NCBI GenBank assembly: GCA_018136815.1
Contig: CM030933.1
Span: 2,777,144 to 2,841,143, forward strand
Source: Isochrysis galbana
Taxonomy: Eukaryota; Haptophyta; Isochrysidales; Isochrysidaceae
Length of the DNA stretch: 64,000 nucleotides
Direction: 5' to 3'
A program made the translations under genes and the position numbers. Under the pieces are notes generated by a model that searched no databases, was not told the origin of the DNA, and was given only the letters and a program-made list of their open reading frames with translations. This document shows positions 1 through 9,537 of this stretch, in pieces; the stretch's first letter is position 1, and the number at the start of each line of letters is the position of its first letter.

Positions 1-125
1 GCCAGGTGCCTTGCCCAATGTGCCTTGCCGTGGGCTCTCACAACCGCTCTACCGCACTTCGTCCTAGTTTGCTCTCGCCGAACTCCTCACCAGCGACCTG
101 ACTCCTCGACGCTCCCCCCTGTCAG

Positions 126-865
126 GAGACGTTGGACGGTGTAGATGCGATGCAATGGGAGCTCCTGCAATCTGGCTCAGCGTCCTCGATGGGACGCACG
201 GCTTCCCGACCGGCTGCCTCCACAACTATGCCCACCGCACAGCCGGCAGCGCCTCGCTCTTTCACCGCAGATGCTGGCCGCAGTGTGGGTGTCGTCCGAC
301 TTCTCTCCACAAAACACGATAAGAGTGGAATGCGCTACCAAGCCATCATGAGCAACGGGCGAAAGGCAACAGTGTCGGCGTCAAGTTGCAGCGAGCAGCT
401 CATTCACGAGTACGAGAAGGTGCACAAGCTCGAGCCCAGGTATTCCTAGCACGCCGTTTGCCCTCGCGTTAATCGCGCTCAGCACGCCATCGCCGTAGAG
501 ACGGTTGACGGCACCCGCTTAGGCCAGGCTCTGTCCTACTCGAGCGCTGTAAGAAGCCGGGTTTCTCTGCCCCCCCCCCCCCCCCCTGTAGCCTGAATGA
601 AAATTGGGTTCGCGTCTGGTTCACGAACTTCGCTGGCTATCTCGTTGGCCGAGTCACTGACAATAGCCCGGAGGCGCAGCGACTCAGCGTATTCTTTCCA
701 TGCATGCAAAAGACCCAGCAGATCGATGCGACGTCTCGGGATTGGGAGCCCGTCGAGCACGTGCAAGAGCGAGCACGCCATGATGCAACTCTATCGATGC
801 TGCGGAGCAAGCTAGAAGTTGGAGAAGTGTACACCGTCAGCCAGCTGGCTCAGCTTCACGGGGGT
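126..865 (+). CDS. Uncharacterised protein, Tudor/Agenet-like segment (partial, spliced)
   Basis: I read two exons, 126-439 and 592-865. Intron 440-591 has donor AG|GTATTC and acceptor TGTAG after a run of 16 C, and it joins in frame (phase 2). Exon 1 follows a good acceptor (CCCCCCTGTCAG) at 125, so the gene may begin left of the window; the first ATG is at 150. Exon 2 has no usable start of its own but encodes an aromatic segment with VRVWF, GYLVGRV and DWEPVEHV, which resembles Tudor/Agenet/chromo-type barrels. That is a resemblance by eye only. A donor GT|GTAAGG follows 865 in phase 0, so the reading may continue into the next ORF. Function unknown. Confidence 0.45.
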
Positions 866-1132
866 GTAAGGCGAGCCGCATTTTGATTCAAGCCCGGTTT
901 ATCAGGAACGCAACCAAGCCTTGTCTAGCCGCAATGAACCCAGCGCCTTGAACACTTGCCAAGTGTTGCGTCCCGGCTCCTGGCGCTGAAAAGTTGGTGT
1001 TAGTCGTTCCGAGGTAACTGTGACCGAGTCCCTCTTCAAATCGCGTGACGCTTGGTGCTCCCAAACCCCCGGTGCTCTGATAGGGACCGAAAAGAGTTCC
1101 TCAAGTGGGTGATCAGCTTGGTTGGCGTGTGG

Positions 1133-2848
1133 ATGCCGGTTCCATGCGATGGCTCGATGCCGGCTCGGCTTGATGTTTGGAGTGCATCGTACACATTGGT
1201 GCCTTCAGACGGCGCGCCGGCTTCTGCGTGCGCATTCCGCCAGTGCAGCGCTAATAGGACCGGCGTCAGCAAGAACGGCACTGTTGCTAGTGCGGGGCAC
1301 AGCGATGAAGCGCTTCAAGTCGCAGAGCGGAATAGCAAGAACTCGTCATCAGAGGTTGATAAGGAGTACCAGGATGCTCTTGGGGCCGGAAGAGCAGCAT
1401 CGTCGACGAAAACCACGGCGAAAAGCATCGCGGCTGAGTCAATAAGTGATGGTCTTGAGTCTAGAGCGACGGCGCCGCCGCCCCCACCGAGAAATGCGCC
1501 CGACAACGGCCGCCAAGAAACCGCAGCGGAGGGGCAGGCGGCGGTGGAGGACATGAACGGCTTGGACGACGTCGAGGGTCTGGAGCCAGCGGTGAACATG
1601 CACGAGTGCGGTGGAACAAATGACCCCCTGGATCAAGAGGATATGAACCATCATCCCAACGCCGAGATGGAGGAAGTGCTGGAGGTGAATGTGGAAGCTG
1701 TTGTTTCCGATGTGGAACACGTCCCTCCCTTGGGAGAGGAAGTGTCTGCATGGCGCGTGCCCGACGGCGCATACGAGAACGCTCACACGGGTGACGAGGC
1801 ATCGATCGCTCTACCACGCGCCGGTATCACGGGCGGGGTAATGTACACAGGCCGTGAAATGCCAGAGGCCACAATGTGGGAGGTCAAGGCCAACGCATAC
1901 TTTGATCCGGCCCGGGATGTGGGAGTCCCGAGCTGCGCCAATGCGCACAACTCGTTGAGAGGTACCACCTTGAGAACAGGCGCCAGCTCGGCGGGCACAC
2001 CACCGTCACATTGTGTGGCTGGCGCCTCCGCCACAATAGTGCGAGCAGGTACAAAATCGTCGCCCCGCTCAAGCCGAACAATCGCAACGCCATCTCTTTC
2101 GTCCGGGTTGCCTGCATACGCGGCATCGGTAGCGGCCCCCGAGATCGACAACGATGACGACCACGCCTTCTTCAAGCTCCTCCTCAACTGCCCCCCCGCG
2201 CCACCTAGCGATTCGGTGCGAATTGCAGCACCCAACGGCTGGTGGGTTATCATGGACGTCGTAAATGACTCATTGATTGCCGGCTCGCCCCAAGAGCTCA
2301 ATGAGAATTTCAGGTTGCGCCAGGGTTGGCCTAAACATTTGTCGGTGCTTGAAGACGAGCATCGGGCCGAGCGGAAGGCCCTCGCTCGGGATGTCTGCTG
2401 GACTGATCCACGCGCACGCGAGCTGGCGCTCATCCTCCTGGAGGCCGAAGCGGCCTTGCCTTGGATGAGTGTAAAAGATTCATTCGCGGCTAAGGCCTAT
2501 CTTGCAGGTGTGAAAGCTTCCGGGTTGACGGCGGCGGAACGCAGCGGCATGCCTGCCGCGTGTAGACTAGCAGGCAGACTCCAGCAGCTCGAAATGAGCA
2601 TCAAACCAAAGCTGAAAAAGCTCTCCAAAAAGTCCGATTGGCTCACAAAAGTGCAAGCACACGCCGAGTGCATGAAGGGAGTGGTATTCCCAACAAATAA
2701 AAGGGGACGAGCGAGCACGCCGCCGGTATTGAGCGCACGCGATGGCGATGGAATGGCTGCTAGCACGGACCATGTCCTAGATGACTTGATTAGCATGGCA
2801 TGGGAATTGCTTTTGAATCTGGAGTGGGACAAGATGTCAACAAGATGA
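1133..2848 (+). CDS. Uncharacterised acidic protein, possibly the 3' exon of the preceding gene
   Basis: A long open frame with its first ATG at 1133; the frame is open back to 1049. It encodes about 570 residues ending at TGA 2848. The middle is acidic and low in complexity, with a proline run near 1470-1490. The C-terminal third looks folded: it includes a stretch with NGWWVIMDVVNDSL near 2240 and a lysine-rich helix near 2600. I recognise no family. Phase-0 acceptors at 1096 or 1105 could join it to the exon ending at 865, giving one protein, but their pyrimidine tracts are poor. A TE-derived ORF is an alternative, because retroelement debris begins 300 bp downstream. Confidence 0.5.
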   Translation: MPVPCDGSMPARLDVWSASYTLVPSDGAPASACAFRQCSANRTGVSKNGTVASAGHSDEALQVAERNSKNSSSEVDKEYQDALGAGRAASSTKTTAKSIAAESISDGLESRATAPPPPPRNAPDNGRQETAAEGQAAVEDMNGLDDVEGLEPAVNMHECGGTNDPLDQEDMNHHPNAEMEEVLEVNVEAVVSDVEHVPPLGEEVSAWRVPDGAYENAHTGDEASIALPRAGITGGVMYTGREMPEATMWEVKANAYFDPARDVGVPSCANAHNSLRGTTLRTGASSAGTPPSHCVAGASATIVRAGTKSSPRSSRTIATPSLSSGLPAYAASVAAPEIDNDDDHAFFKLLLNCPPAPPSDSVRIAAPNGWWVIMDVVNDSLIAGSPQELNENFRLRQGWPKHLSVLEDEHRAERKALARDVCWTDPRARELALILLEAEAALPWMSVKDSFAAKAYLAGVKASGLTAAERSGMPAACRLAGRLQQLEMSIKPKLKKLSKKSDWLTKVQAHAECMKGVVFPTNKRGRASTPPVLSARDGDGMAASTDHVLDDLISMAWELLLNLEWDKMSTR

Positions 2849-3791
2849 GCCCTTATACGACACGTTTTCGGCTAACATTGGCAGCTCGTCGCACGGCCAA
2901 CATGTTTCCGGCTTACATCAACGTGTTTCTAGTTGCTGACCGCTCGCTCTGGTCCGTTTACTTGGGTAATCGGGTCTCGGTCTTTGCATCAGCCTTCCCC
3001 AATGCCAATGCTCTGGTGACTTCCGCTTCCCCTCTCTCCGCCCTGTCTCCGCTCTCTCTGCGGCGCACGCGCCGCAGCCTACTCGCTCAAAGGTGCGAGC
3101 GCCCCTAGCAGTTTCCACCCCGTTCGGGCGTTTGTCGTTCGTCCAGAGGACATAGGAAAAAAAATCTTCTTAAAATTCCCCGCTACGTGTGCGGCGTGAG
3201 GCAGTGTGCTAGTGTACCTCCCTACTACCCGACCTTAACCCCTAATAACCCCCTCCCCCTTTCCCAGTTCCCTCATTTTCGGAGAAGCTGGTTTCGGGGA
3301 GGCCGCGCTCGCTGCTTCGGCCAGGAGTTGGAGAGAAGGGGGCGGGAGACTGTGGTTCGTCCTTTGTTCCGGTGCTGGCTCGGGTTATCCTCCCTTAAAT
3401 ATCTTAGGCTCCTCTTTAATAACCGCTGTGATTCCGACTAAGAGGTTTAGCTACCTTAGGTGATGTGTCGTAGGTCCAGACCTCTTGCCGCTTGCAAGAG
3501 GTCCTCCGACGTTCCTATGTTGAAATCCTTGTCCACCGTGTACAGCGGGCTTATCATTTTCTTTATATGTTTGTTGCTCGGGGCGTGTAACCCCATATTC
3601 TCTCGTTGTTTTTTTAGCCTCAGAAAGAAACCGACTTTTTTGCCGTTACTAGTAGGTGATATCTCGTAAGGATCGCTCTTAAGATCGACCTAACGGACCT
3701 GCCGTCCGCGTTGCCATACTGGATGTTATAGAAGTCGGTGAGGATATACCTCCACGCCAGGATACCTAAGTATCCCGAGGAGGGGTGCGGT

Positions 3792-4063
3792 CTATCCACT
3801 TGATAGCAGAAAAGACGTTGGGCGTTGGGCTATTTCGGATCCCGGCCTAAGGCTAATCCCCAAAAGTCCTTCTATGAATTCAAAGACGGGCTCCGTCGCG
3901 ATACATGAGGCCAGGTGAGTGGAACTCTCGGGGGCTATGCCGCAAAAGCGGCATGTTGGATCGTCGGAAAAACGGTTCGCCGTAGCTATCGCCATCTCCA
4001 CGTGGAGTAGTATTCCGCGGCGTATACGCGATCTATCCTCGTGTGGGTCTGATGCCCGCACCT
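3792..4063 (-). pseudogene. LINE ORF2 C-terminal remnant with CCHC-like zinc motif
   Basis: It encodes TANRF..DPTCRFCGIAPESSTHLASC and the following helix, nearly identical to residues encoded at 29330-29480. The frame breaks near 3820, where the repeated GGGCGTTGGGC indicates a small duplication, so the ORF is dead. The conserved Cx2C...Hx3-4C pattern is the C-terminal zinc finger seen in many plant and protist non-LTR elements. Confidence 0.8.
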
Positions 4064-4171
4064 CGTGTATTGGTCCTTAATTAAGGCCCGGATTAACTAG
4101 TAATTGGACGTCCGTGAGCCCATGCACAGCTATAGCGCGTGAACGCGTGTTGCTATTTATAGCGCATGAGC

Positions 4172-4256
4172 CGGATATTTTCCTGGATATTTGGGTAGCT
4201 TGGCGGATATTTTGCGGATATTTTTGCTGGATATTTGGGTCCGATTTTTTGGATAT
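4172..4256. repeat. Degenerate GGATATTT tandem array
   Basis: Six copies of GGATATTT(T) spaced 10-20 bp apart, in an AT-rich patch inside the deleted LINE. It lies where the missing ORF2 body should be and may mark the deletion junction. Confidence 0.6.
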
Positions 4257-4323
4257 TTCTGCCAACCCCTAGGCGTGGCATCTAGGCCTTCCAGCCTAGA
4301 GAGTAGGAATTTCATGAATGTTG

Positions 4324-4995
4324 CTACATCTTCTCACTTTTAATGTCCTTTTTGTCCTCAGCTAGCTGAGCTAGCTGAATGAAAAAAGGGGTGTCTTCGG
4401 GTTCTTCTTCCTCCTCTGGTGGAGGGGAGGCGAATGAGGTGTTGTTGTTGGGAGTCGGCATCGGGTCCGACTGTGGGTCGGCCCGCTTGCGCGACTGTGG
4501 CTGAGGCTGTTGGGCTGGTGGCTGCTGAGCTTGCCTGTGTGGCTCTTTCCCCTTGTGTCCATGCGCGGCTTGCGCATACGATTTGGGTGTAGGATTTGGT
4601 TGTTGGTTGGAGGGAGCAAAAGCTCCGAGAATTGTTTGTTGTGTCATGTGCCCGCCCCCGAGGGGTGCACTGATGGTAGGAGTTACCGCCATGGGGGTGG
4701 CAGCAGAGCTGCCACACCCCATGGGGCATGGGGAGTCCTTGAGTGTGTGGCTGCACGGCGGCGCTGGTGTTCTGAGCCTGGCTCTGGCTGTGCTGGTCTG
4801 CAGGGAACAGGGCTTTGCCTGTTCCCTGCTTCTGTGGGCCTGCTTGGGAGGCGAGGATGGCGGCGCCATCTCGACGTCGTTGTCGGGCGGTGCGGAGGCC
4901 TGCGAGCGCTTCGGCTCCGGCGGCTTGGGGCGGCCCCGTTGGGGCGTCGTGGCGGCGGGGGGCTGGGAGAGGGGAGCGGTCGGCGCGCGCTCCAT
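4324..4995 (-). CDS. LINE ORF1, proline/glutamine-rich
   Basis: An uninterrupted ORF of 223 codons starts at the ATG next to the element's 5' hairpin. The product opens MERAPTAP, the same start as the ORFs at 12981, 17839 and 53449. It is rich in P, Q, S and basic residues, has an acidic run of five E near the C-terminus and ends KSEKM. No zinc knuckle or RRM is visible. The position between the 5' hairpin and ORF2 remnants identifies it as ORF1; a nucleic-acid chaperone role is assumed from LINEs in general. Confidence 0.65.
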   Translation of the reverse strand: MERAPTAPLSQPPAATTPQRGRPKPPEPKRSQASAPPDNDVEMAPPSSPPKQAHRSREQAKPCSLQTSTARARLRTPAPPCSHTLKDSPCPMGCGSSAATPMAVTPTISAPLGGGHMTQQTILGAFAPSNQQPNPTPKSYAQAAHGHKGKEPHRQAQQPPAQQPQPQSRKRADPQSDPMPTPNNNTSFASPPPEEEEEPEDTPFFIQLAQLAEDKKDIKSEKM

Positions 4996-5001
4996 CGCTG
5001 A

Positions 5002-5017
5002 AACTATAACAATAGTT
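5002..5017 (-). promoter_or_regulatory. 5'-terminal hairpin of LINE copy
   Basis: AACTATTGTTATAGTT folds as AACTAT/ATAGTT around TGTT. It lies 3 bp from the element end defined by the duplication and just upstream of the ORF1 ATG at 4995. Confidence 0.7.
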
Positions 5018-5127
5018 TGTCGTCCAGAGGACATAGGAGTCTGTCTTCAATTTGTTACGGCCATGTGGAACGACTTTCGGGCCGCTAGTGTTTGCAACAC
5101 GTACCTGGGGATAGGGATAGAGTAGGC

Positions 5128-5228
5128 AACTACTACTAAGTTTAGCACTTGGTTGCCATGGAGCGCACCGGCGCGGCTCTTCTCCCCCCACCCCCGCCAA
5201 GGCGCTCCCCCAGTCCCCATGGACCATG
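5128..5228 (+). mobile_element. 5'-end fragment of a LINE/SINE-like element
   Basis: A hairpin-like block (AAGTTTAGCACTTGGTT) precedes ATG 5158, whose short ORF begins MERTGAALL. This matches the 5' arrangement of the copies at 4995 and 17839. The fragment is cut where the T-run end of an opposite-strand element begins. Confidence 0.6.
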
Positions 5229-5440
5229 AAAAAAAAACATTCTTCATTCTTGAAAAAGCCCGCTATGCTAGTCTGAGTACACCCTTCCCTGGGCTCTCGT
5301 GTCCATCGCCCTCGCCTCATCCATTCCCTCCTTCCCGCTCCCCCCCTCATCCCTTGTTCTTCGGTTTCGGGGGGTCGGCCTATGTGACAGCATGCATGTG
5401 CACTACCTTACTACCTTGGGCCTAGCGTTGGGAGGGGGGT
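5229..5440 (-). mobile_element. 3'-end fragment of LINE family 2
   Basis: On the minus strand it carries the 3'UTR block also found at 19077-19140, 45757-45830 and 55371-55430 (GTAGTG, then ACCCCCGAAACCGAA, then GGGATGAGGGGGG). It ends in AATG followed by eight T. The 5' side is truncated. Confidence 0.65.
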
Positions 5441-5519
5441 GAGACGGGCCTTTTGTGGTTTTTTTGCGTTCGCGGCGCATCCGTATGCGCCGCATTGTGA
5501 GGGCACAGGTACTATCTGC

Positions 5520-5944
5520 GCTGAGCCGAAAAATGATAAGCCCTCTATACACGGTGGACAAAGATTTCAACCTAGGAACATCAGAAGACTTCTTGCAAGC
5601 GGCGAGAGGTTTGGACATACGAAACATCACCTAGGGTAGCGGAACCTCTTCAGTGGAAACCTCAGCGGATATCAAATGAAGATCTCAATACGATATACAA
5701 GGTAGGGAAACCTGAGCCAAAGCAGAACAAAGGAGAAGCCAAAGTCTCCCGCCCCCTTCTCTCCAACTCCTAGCCGAAGCAGCGCGCGCGGCCTCCCCGG
5801 AACCAGCTTTTCCGCTAAAGAGAGAACTGGGGAAGGGGGGGGGGGGGGTTGACAAGGGTTAGGTTTGGGTAGTAGGGAGGTTCACTAGCACACTGCCACA
5901 CGCCGCACATGTCACATGTAGCGGGGACTTTTAAGAAGATTTTT
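5520..5944 (+). mobile_element. LINE family 1, 3'-end fragment
   Basis: It begins with codons for SPLYTVDKDFNLGTSED, the C-terminus of ORF2, then carries the same 3'UTR as the copies at 3158, 29858 and 41069. It ends TTAAGAAGA plus T5. 5' truncated. Confidence 0.8.
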
Positions 5945-6618
5945 AAAGAGCTCATAAACATTCCTATTTGGCTAAGTAGGTACGGGATGAGCGAGCAATC
6001 GACAAAGCTGACCACGCCGAGCTGGACAAATACATACATCGCCGCACTGGGACTTTTGCGATGGCCTGCACCTTTCCGGCCATTGCATATAAATTACATA
6101 TTTCTCCGCCTCTGGGGTGCCTAATGGCTAATGGCCACCCAGCGCACCGCCTTTATCGTTTCTTCACCTGGGTACCTGCATGTACCTGCACTGCAGCTTC
6201 ACCCATATTCCCAGCATATTCCCAGTTGCAAAATTTTCTTATTCATCAGCATTGATGCACACATCGGCAACATAACCCGAGGCATAAAAACGAGTTGATG
6301 AGCAACTTATCGCCGCCTTCGGGAGAGGAGGGCAAAGAGCCGGCCTCGGCCGTGCCTAAGCTTGTGGCCGCGATTAAGCTCGGTGCTTTCTCACTTCCGC
6401 ACGAGAAGAAGCGAAACGTCATTGATGCACTCCCGCTCCAGGATGCATGAGTGCCTTCCTGGACTGCACAGCAGCCATGGGTACACGCCCACATGCTTGC
6501 TGGCGCAAATGGCTCACAACGCCGAAACTAGGAATGATCTTCGGCACTCACAATCGGCCGATTTGAGCTGAAGACAGTCATGCCATAGAAACGCCCCTCG
6601 GCTCATTGTACCCATGTT
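5945..6618. other. Intergenic, no supported gene
   Basis: No conserved coding signal. Contains short direct repeats (ATGGCTAATGGC, GTACCTGCATGTACCTGCA near 6120-6190). It holds the 3' flank of the F-box/Kelch gene. Confidence 0.5.
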
Positions 6619-8523
6619 CTAGTCGGCTTCACCAGTGGCATCGTCTTGTGCTGAGGGGCTGTTCCCCGCTTGGTCGCCCTCCTCCTCGTCCTCTTCGTCG
6701 TCCTCCTCGCCCTCTTCGGCATCCCCACCCGCATGCTGTGCACGCATCATCGCGGCGAGAAGCGACAAGGGTAGGCGCAATGTGCGCTGTACACCATCTG
6801 CATCTGTCACCTCGACACTCACTAGCTTACTCACCCCCTTGTCGCCATCGTCGTCATCGTCGTCCGAATCATCGGACTCGGACTCCGAGCTATCCTCTCC
6901 GCCAGTGGGCGTCAGCCTCGAGTTGGACGCGCCGGCTGGCTCGCTGAACATGCGTGGAGCGCCCTCCCACTCGTGCAACTCCGATAACGTGGCATCCTGC
7001 TCTCGAGCTGTCTGTGATGAGGAGCCGGCATGCGCTGGACCTTGCGAGGGGGTGGACATCGCTTCGGGCGGCTCAGCGAGCAAGAGCAGGTCGAACTTGG
7101 GCACAGGCCGGATGCCCATGAAGGCAGACATCTGCACCCCACCCGCAATCACTCCCGAGCACATGGTCGCGGCCGGCGTGTTAACGAGCGAGACAGGAGA
7201 GTTGCGTGGCTGGACCCGCGACCAGTGGAGAGTGCGCAGGTCGAGACGAAGATGGCGCTCGCGCTTGGGGATAGGTACATCGCCATGCCCAGAGTAGACG
7301 ATGAGGTAATGGCCATAGACGCCAGCGGCGAAGCGCATACGTGGTGCTGGCATGAACGTCCTGCGTGTGGGGGCAGCGACTGCAGCAGGTGCCTTGGCGC
7401 GCCGGGTACTCGGCTCATCGTGGCAGCGCCATCGGAAGGTCTGAAGGCACAGCACGTGAGGCTGAAAGTCCGCCAGCTCGCCCGACGAGAAAGGAAGCGT
7501 GTGCGTACTGGTGCCGCCAAGAACGACCATGGCCTCCTGGCCAGTTGCTGGGCATGCGCAGAAGGAGGCCGCTGTGTGGAGCGAGCGCCAGCACGGTACT
7601 GGACCCGAGGTGGGCACGCGTTCCCAATGCCGCGACTCGACGTCGAGGACGTACACAAAATTTACATTTTCCCGGTCAGAGATGTGCTTGAACTCGGGGT
7701 CAGAGCGAAGCGTGTCACCGCCAAAAACTGCGACTTTGGTCCCATTGGCAAACGAGACGGCGGTATGGTGCCACATTGTACCCGGTGCATCACCGTGCGC
7801 TTCGACCTCTTGCCAGCGAATGAGGGTGCCATCCAGCTTGCAAAACTCGAGGACGAGAAGCTGACGCAACCCGCCTGGGATGGGCTGGCCCCGCCGAAGG
7901 TCGTCTTCCTCATCGCTGTCTGATGAACCTCCGTCGCTGGCGCCTCCGAGCACAAGCACACATGGCATATATGGCTGCGAGGGCGGGAGTGGCATCCAGC
8001 GCGGCCTGCGGATGCCACACGAGGCGTGGCGGAGGCGCCTGGAGGGGCGGGCCGAATCTTCGGCGAGCATCGGCGTGCTCAGCTTCTGACGCTCAATGTC
8101 AATGACCTGCGCCTGGATGAAAGAAAGCTCTGAGTCGGGCCTCCAGCCACCGACGAACGCGACGAGGTGGTCAACACTCGTCGCAGTGTGCCCGGTGGCT
8201 GCGATGAGGGTGCATTCGTCGTCGTGCGGTGAGATGCGCATGCGCAGGTTGTTTGCATAGACCAGCTCGTCGCACGTCGTGGCGGCGCGCAGCAGCCGGC
8301 GATAAAAGGAAGGGTCGTCGCTTCGAGCGCCCCACGCCTCCCGGTGGATGTGGAGGAGAGGTTGGCCGAGCAGCTCGATGCACAGTTGTCTCCAGAGGAG
8401 GAGCGAAGCCGTGAGCGCGTCACGGAGGGAGGTGCAGGTTTGAGAGAGACGGAGGATGTCGCGAGGGCTGCGCAAAGCGAGTCCAATGGTCTGGGCACAC
8501 TCCTCAGGAAGTGCGGAGAGCAT
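6619..8523 (-). CDS. F-box and Kelch-repeat protein
   Basis: Single exon, ATG at 8523, about 634 residues. Residues 3-50 form an F-box-like helix set (LPEECAQTIGLAL, ILRLSQTCTSLRDAL, LWRQLCIELLG). Residues about 110-470 carry Kelch-type blades: MPCVLVLGGASDGG, MWHHTAVSF..VAVFGGD, CWRSLHTAA..MVVLGGTS and MRFAAGVYG..IVYSGH. The tail holds a D/E run (about 560-575) and a second acidic end. F-box/Kelch proteins are substrate receptors of SCF ubiquitin ligases; the target is unknown. The start is chosen because everything upstream is low-complexity polypurine/polypyrimidine. An upstream in-frame extension exists but is compositionally junk. Confidence 0.85.
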   Translation of the reverse strand: MLSALPEECAQTIGLALRSPRDILRLSQTCTSLRDALTASLLLWRQLCIELLGQPLLHIHREAWGARSDDPSFYRRLLRAATTCDELVYANNLRMRISPHDDECTLIAATGHTATSVDHLVAFVGGWRPDSELSFIQAQVIDIERQKLSTPMLAEDSARPSRRLRHASCGIRRPRWMPLPPSQPYMPCVLVLGGASDGGSSDSDEEDDLRRGQPIPGGLRQLLVLEFCKLDGTLIRWQEVEAHGDAPGTMWHHTAVSFANGTKVAVFGGDTLRSDPEFKHISDRENVNFVYVLDVESRHWERVPTSGPVPCWRSLHTAASFCACPATGQEAMVVLGGTSTHTLPFSSGELADFQPHVLCLQTFRWRCHDEPSTRRAKAPAAVAAPTRRTFMPAPRMRFAAGVYGHYLIVYSGHGDVPIPKRERHLRLDLRTLHWSRVQPRNSPVSLVNTPAATMCSGVIAGGVQMSAFMGIRPVPKFDLLLLAEPPEAMSTPSQGPAHAGSSSQTAREQDATLSELHEWEGAPRMFSEPAGASNSRLTPTGGEDSSESESDDSDDDDDDGDKGVSKLVSVEVTDADGVQRTLRLPLSLLAAMMRAQHAGGDAEEGEEDDEEDEEEGDQAGNSPSAQDDATGEAD

Positions 8524-8559
8524 GGGCGGCGTGGGGTGAGGGGACAGAGGGAAAGAGGG

Positions 8560-9225
8560 GGCGAGGGTGAGGACGAGGGAGAAGAGGGAGAAAAGGGGGG
8601 TGGGGGAAGGGAGAGGAAGGAGGGGAGGGGAGGGGGTGGTGGGAGGGGAAGGGGGGGAAGAGCGGGGGGGAAGGGAAGGGAGAGGGCGAGGAAGAGGAAG
8701 AGAGGGGAAGGGAGGGAGAGGGCGAGGAAGAGGGGGGGGGAGGGAGAGGAGGGAGAGAGGGCTGCTGTGGTGTGCGGCCCGGGGGAGCGGAGGGGGGATG
8801 GAAGGGGCGGGGGGGGGGGGGCGGTCCGATCTCTCTCCTCTCATCTCTCTCTCTTCTCTCTATCTTCTCTCTCTCTTCTCCCTCTCTTCTCTCTCTCCTT
8901 CCCCCTTCCCCTGTCTTTCACCTACATTCTCTTTCCCGCTTCATCTCTCTCTCTCTCTCTTCTCCCTCTCTTCTCTCTCTCTTCTCTCTCTCTCCCCTGT
9001 GAAGGCCCCTCCGTTGTTCCCTCGGTCTCCACCCCGCTTACTTGATGCTCTGCGTCTCTCTTCTTCACTTAGAGAGAGGGGGGGGGGGGGAGGGAGAGAG
9101 GGAGGGAGGGAGGGGGAGAGAGGGGGAGAGAGGTGGGGGGGGGGGAGAGAGAGAGAGAGGCAGGGAGAGCAGAGAGAGAGAGGGAGAGAGAGAAAAGAGA
9201 GAGAGAGAGAGAGTTTCAAGAGACA

Positions 9226-9257
<32 letters not shown>

Positions 9258-9281
9258 AGAGAGAAGAGAGAGAGAGAGAGG

Positions 9282-9337
<56 letters not shown>

Positions 9338-9437
9338 GGAAGAGGGAGAGGGAGAGGGAGAGGAAGGGAGAGGGAGAGGGGGGGGAAATGGAGAGGGAGG
9401 GAGAGAGAGAGAGAAGAGAGAGAGAGAGGGGGGGGGG
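8560..9437. repeat. Long polypurine/polypyrimidine (GA/CT) tract
   Basis: The plus strand is almost pure purine at 8560-8840, pyrimidine at 8845-8998 and purine again at 9070-9437, mostly GA, GGA and G runs. It borders the 5' end of the F-box gene. The sequence fails into a gap at its right edge. Confidence 0.95.
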
Positions 9438-9537
9438 NNNNNNNNNNNNNNNNNNNNNNNNNNNNNNNNNNNNNNNNNNNNNNNNNNNNNNNNNNNNNNN
9501 NNNNNNNNNNNNNNNNNNNNNNNNNNNNNNNNNNNNN
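9438..9537. other. Assembly gap (100 N)
   Basis: Exactly 100 N, a conventional unknown-size scaffold gap, placed at the end of a GA/G tract. Confidence 0.98.

Larger units (their letters stand above)
3158..5020 (-). mobile_element. LINE (family 1), 5'-complete but internally deleted, with target-site duplication
   Basis: The element is flanked by an 18-bp direct repeat, CGTCCAGAGGACATAGGA, at 3140-3157 and 5021-5038. Read on the minus strand it starts ACAAACTATTG in a hairpin, then ORF1 (ATG at 4995), then the end of ORF2 with the zinc motif, a 3'UTR shared with copies at 5.5, 29.9 and 41.1 kb, and finally TTAAGAAGA plus T7-8. The endonuclease and reverse-transcriptase core is absent, so this copy is not autonomous. 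The duplication shows it arrived by target-primed insertion, either already deleted or deleted since. The first base of the T run is ambiguous with the duplication. Confidence 0.85.

Noticed and set aside
121-135. GTCAGGAGACGTTGG also at about 17720, as a possible repeat
   Set aside because: Only 15 bp match and the flanks are unrelated; compatible with chance or a shared splice-like context.
4500-5010. Plus-strand ORFs across the LINE ORF1
   Set aside because: Antisense to a TE ORF with better start context and conserved N-terminus on the minus strand.
9065-9440. CRISPR-like or telomere-like array
   Set aside because: The repeats are simple GA/G runs without spacers. The CCCTAACCCC-like blocks at 3230 and 41150 are inside the LINE 3'UTR and not tandem.
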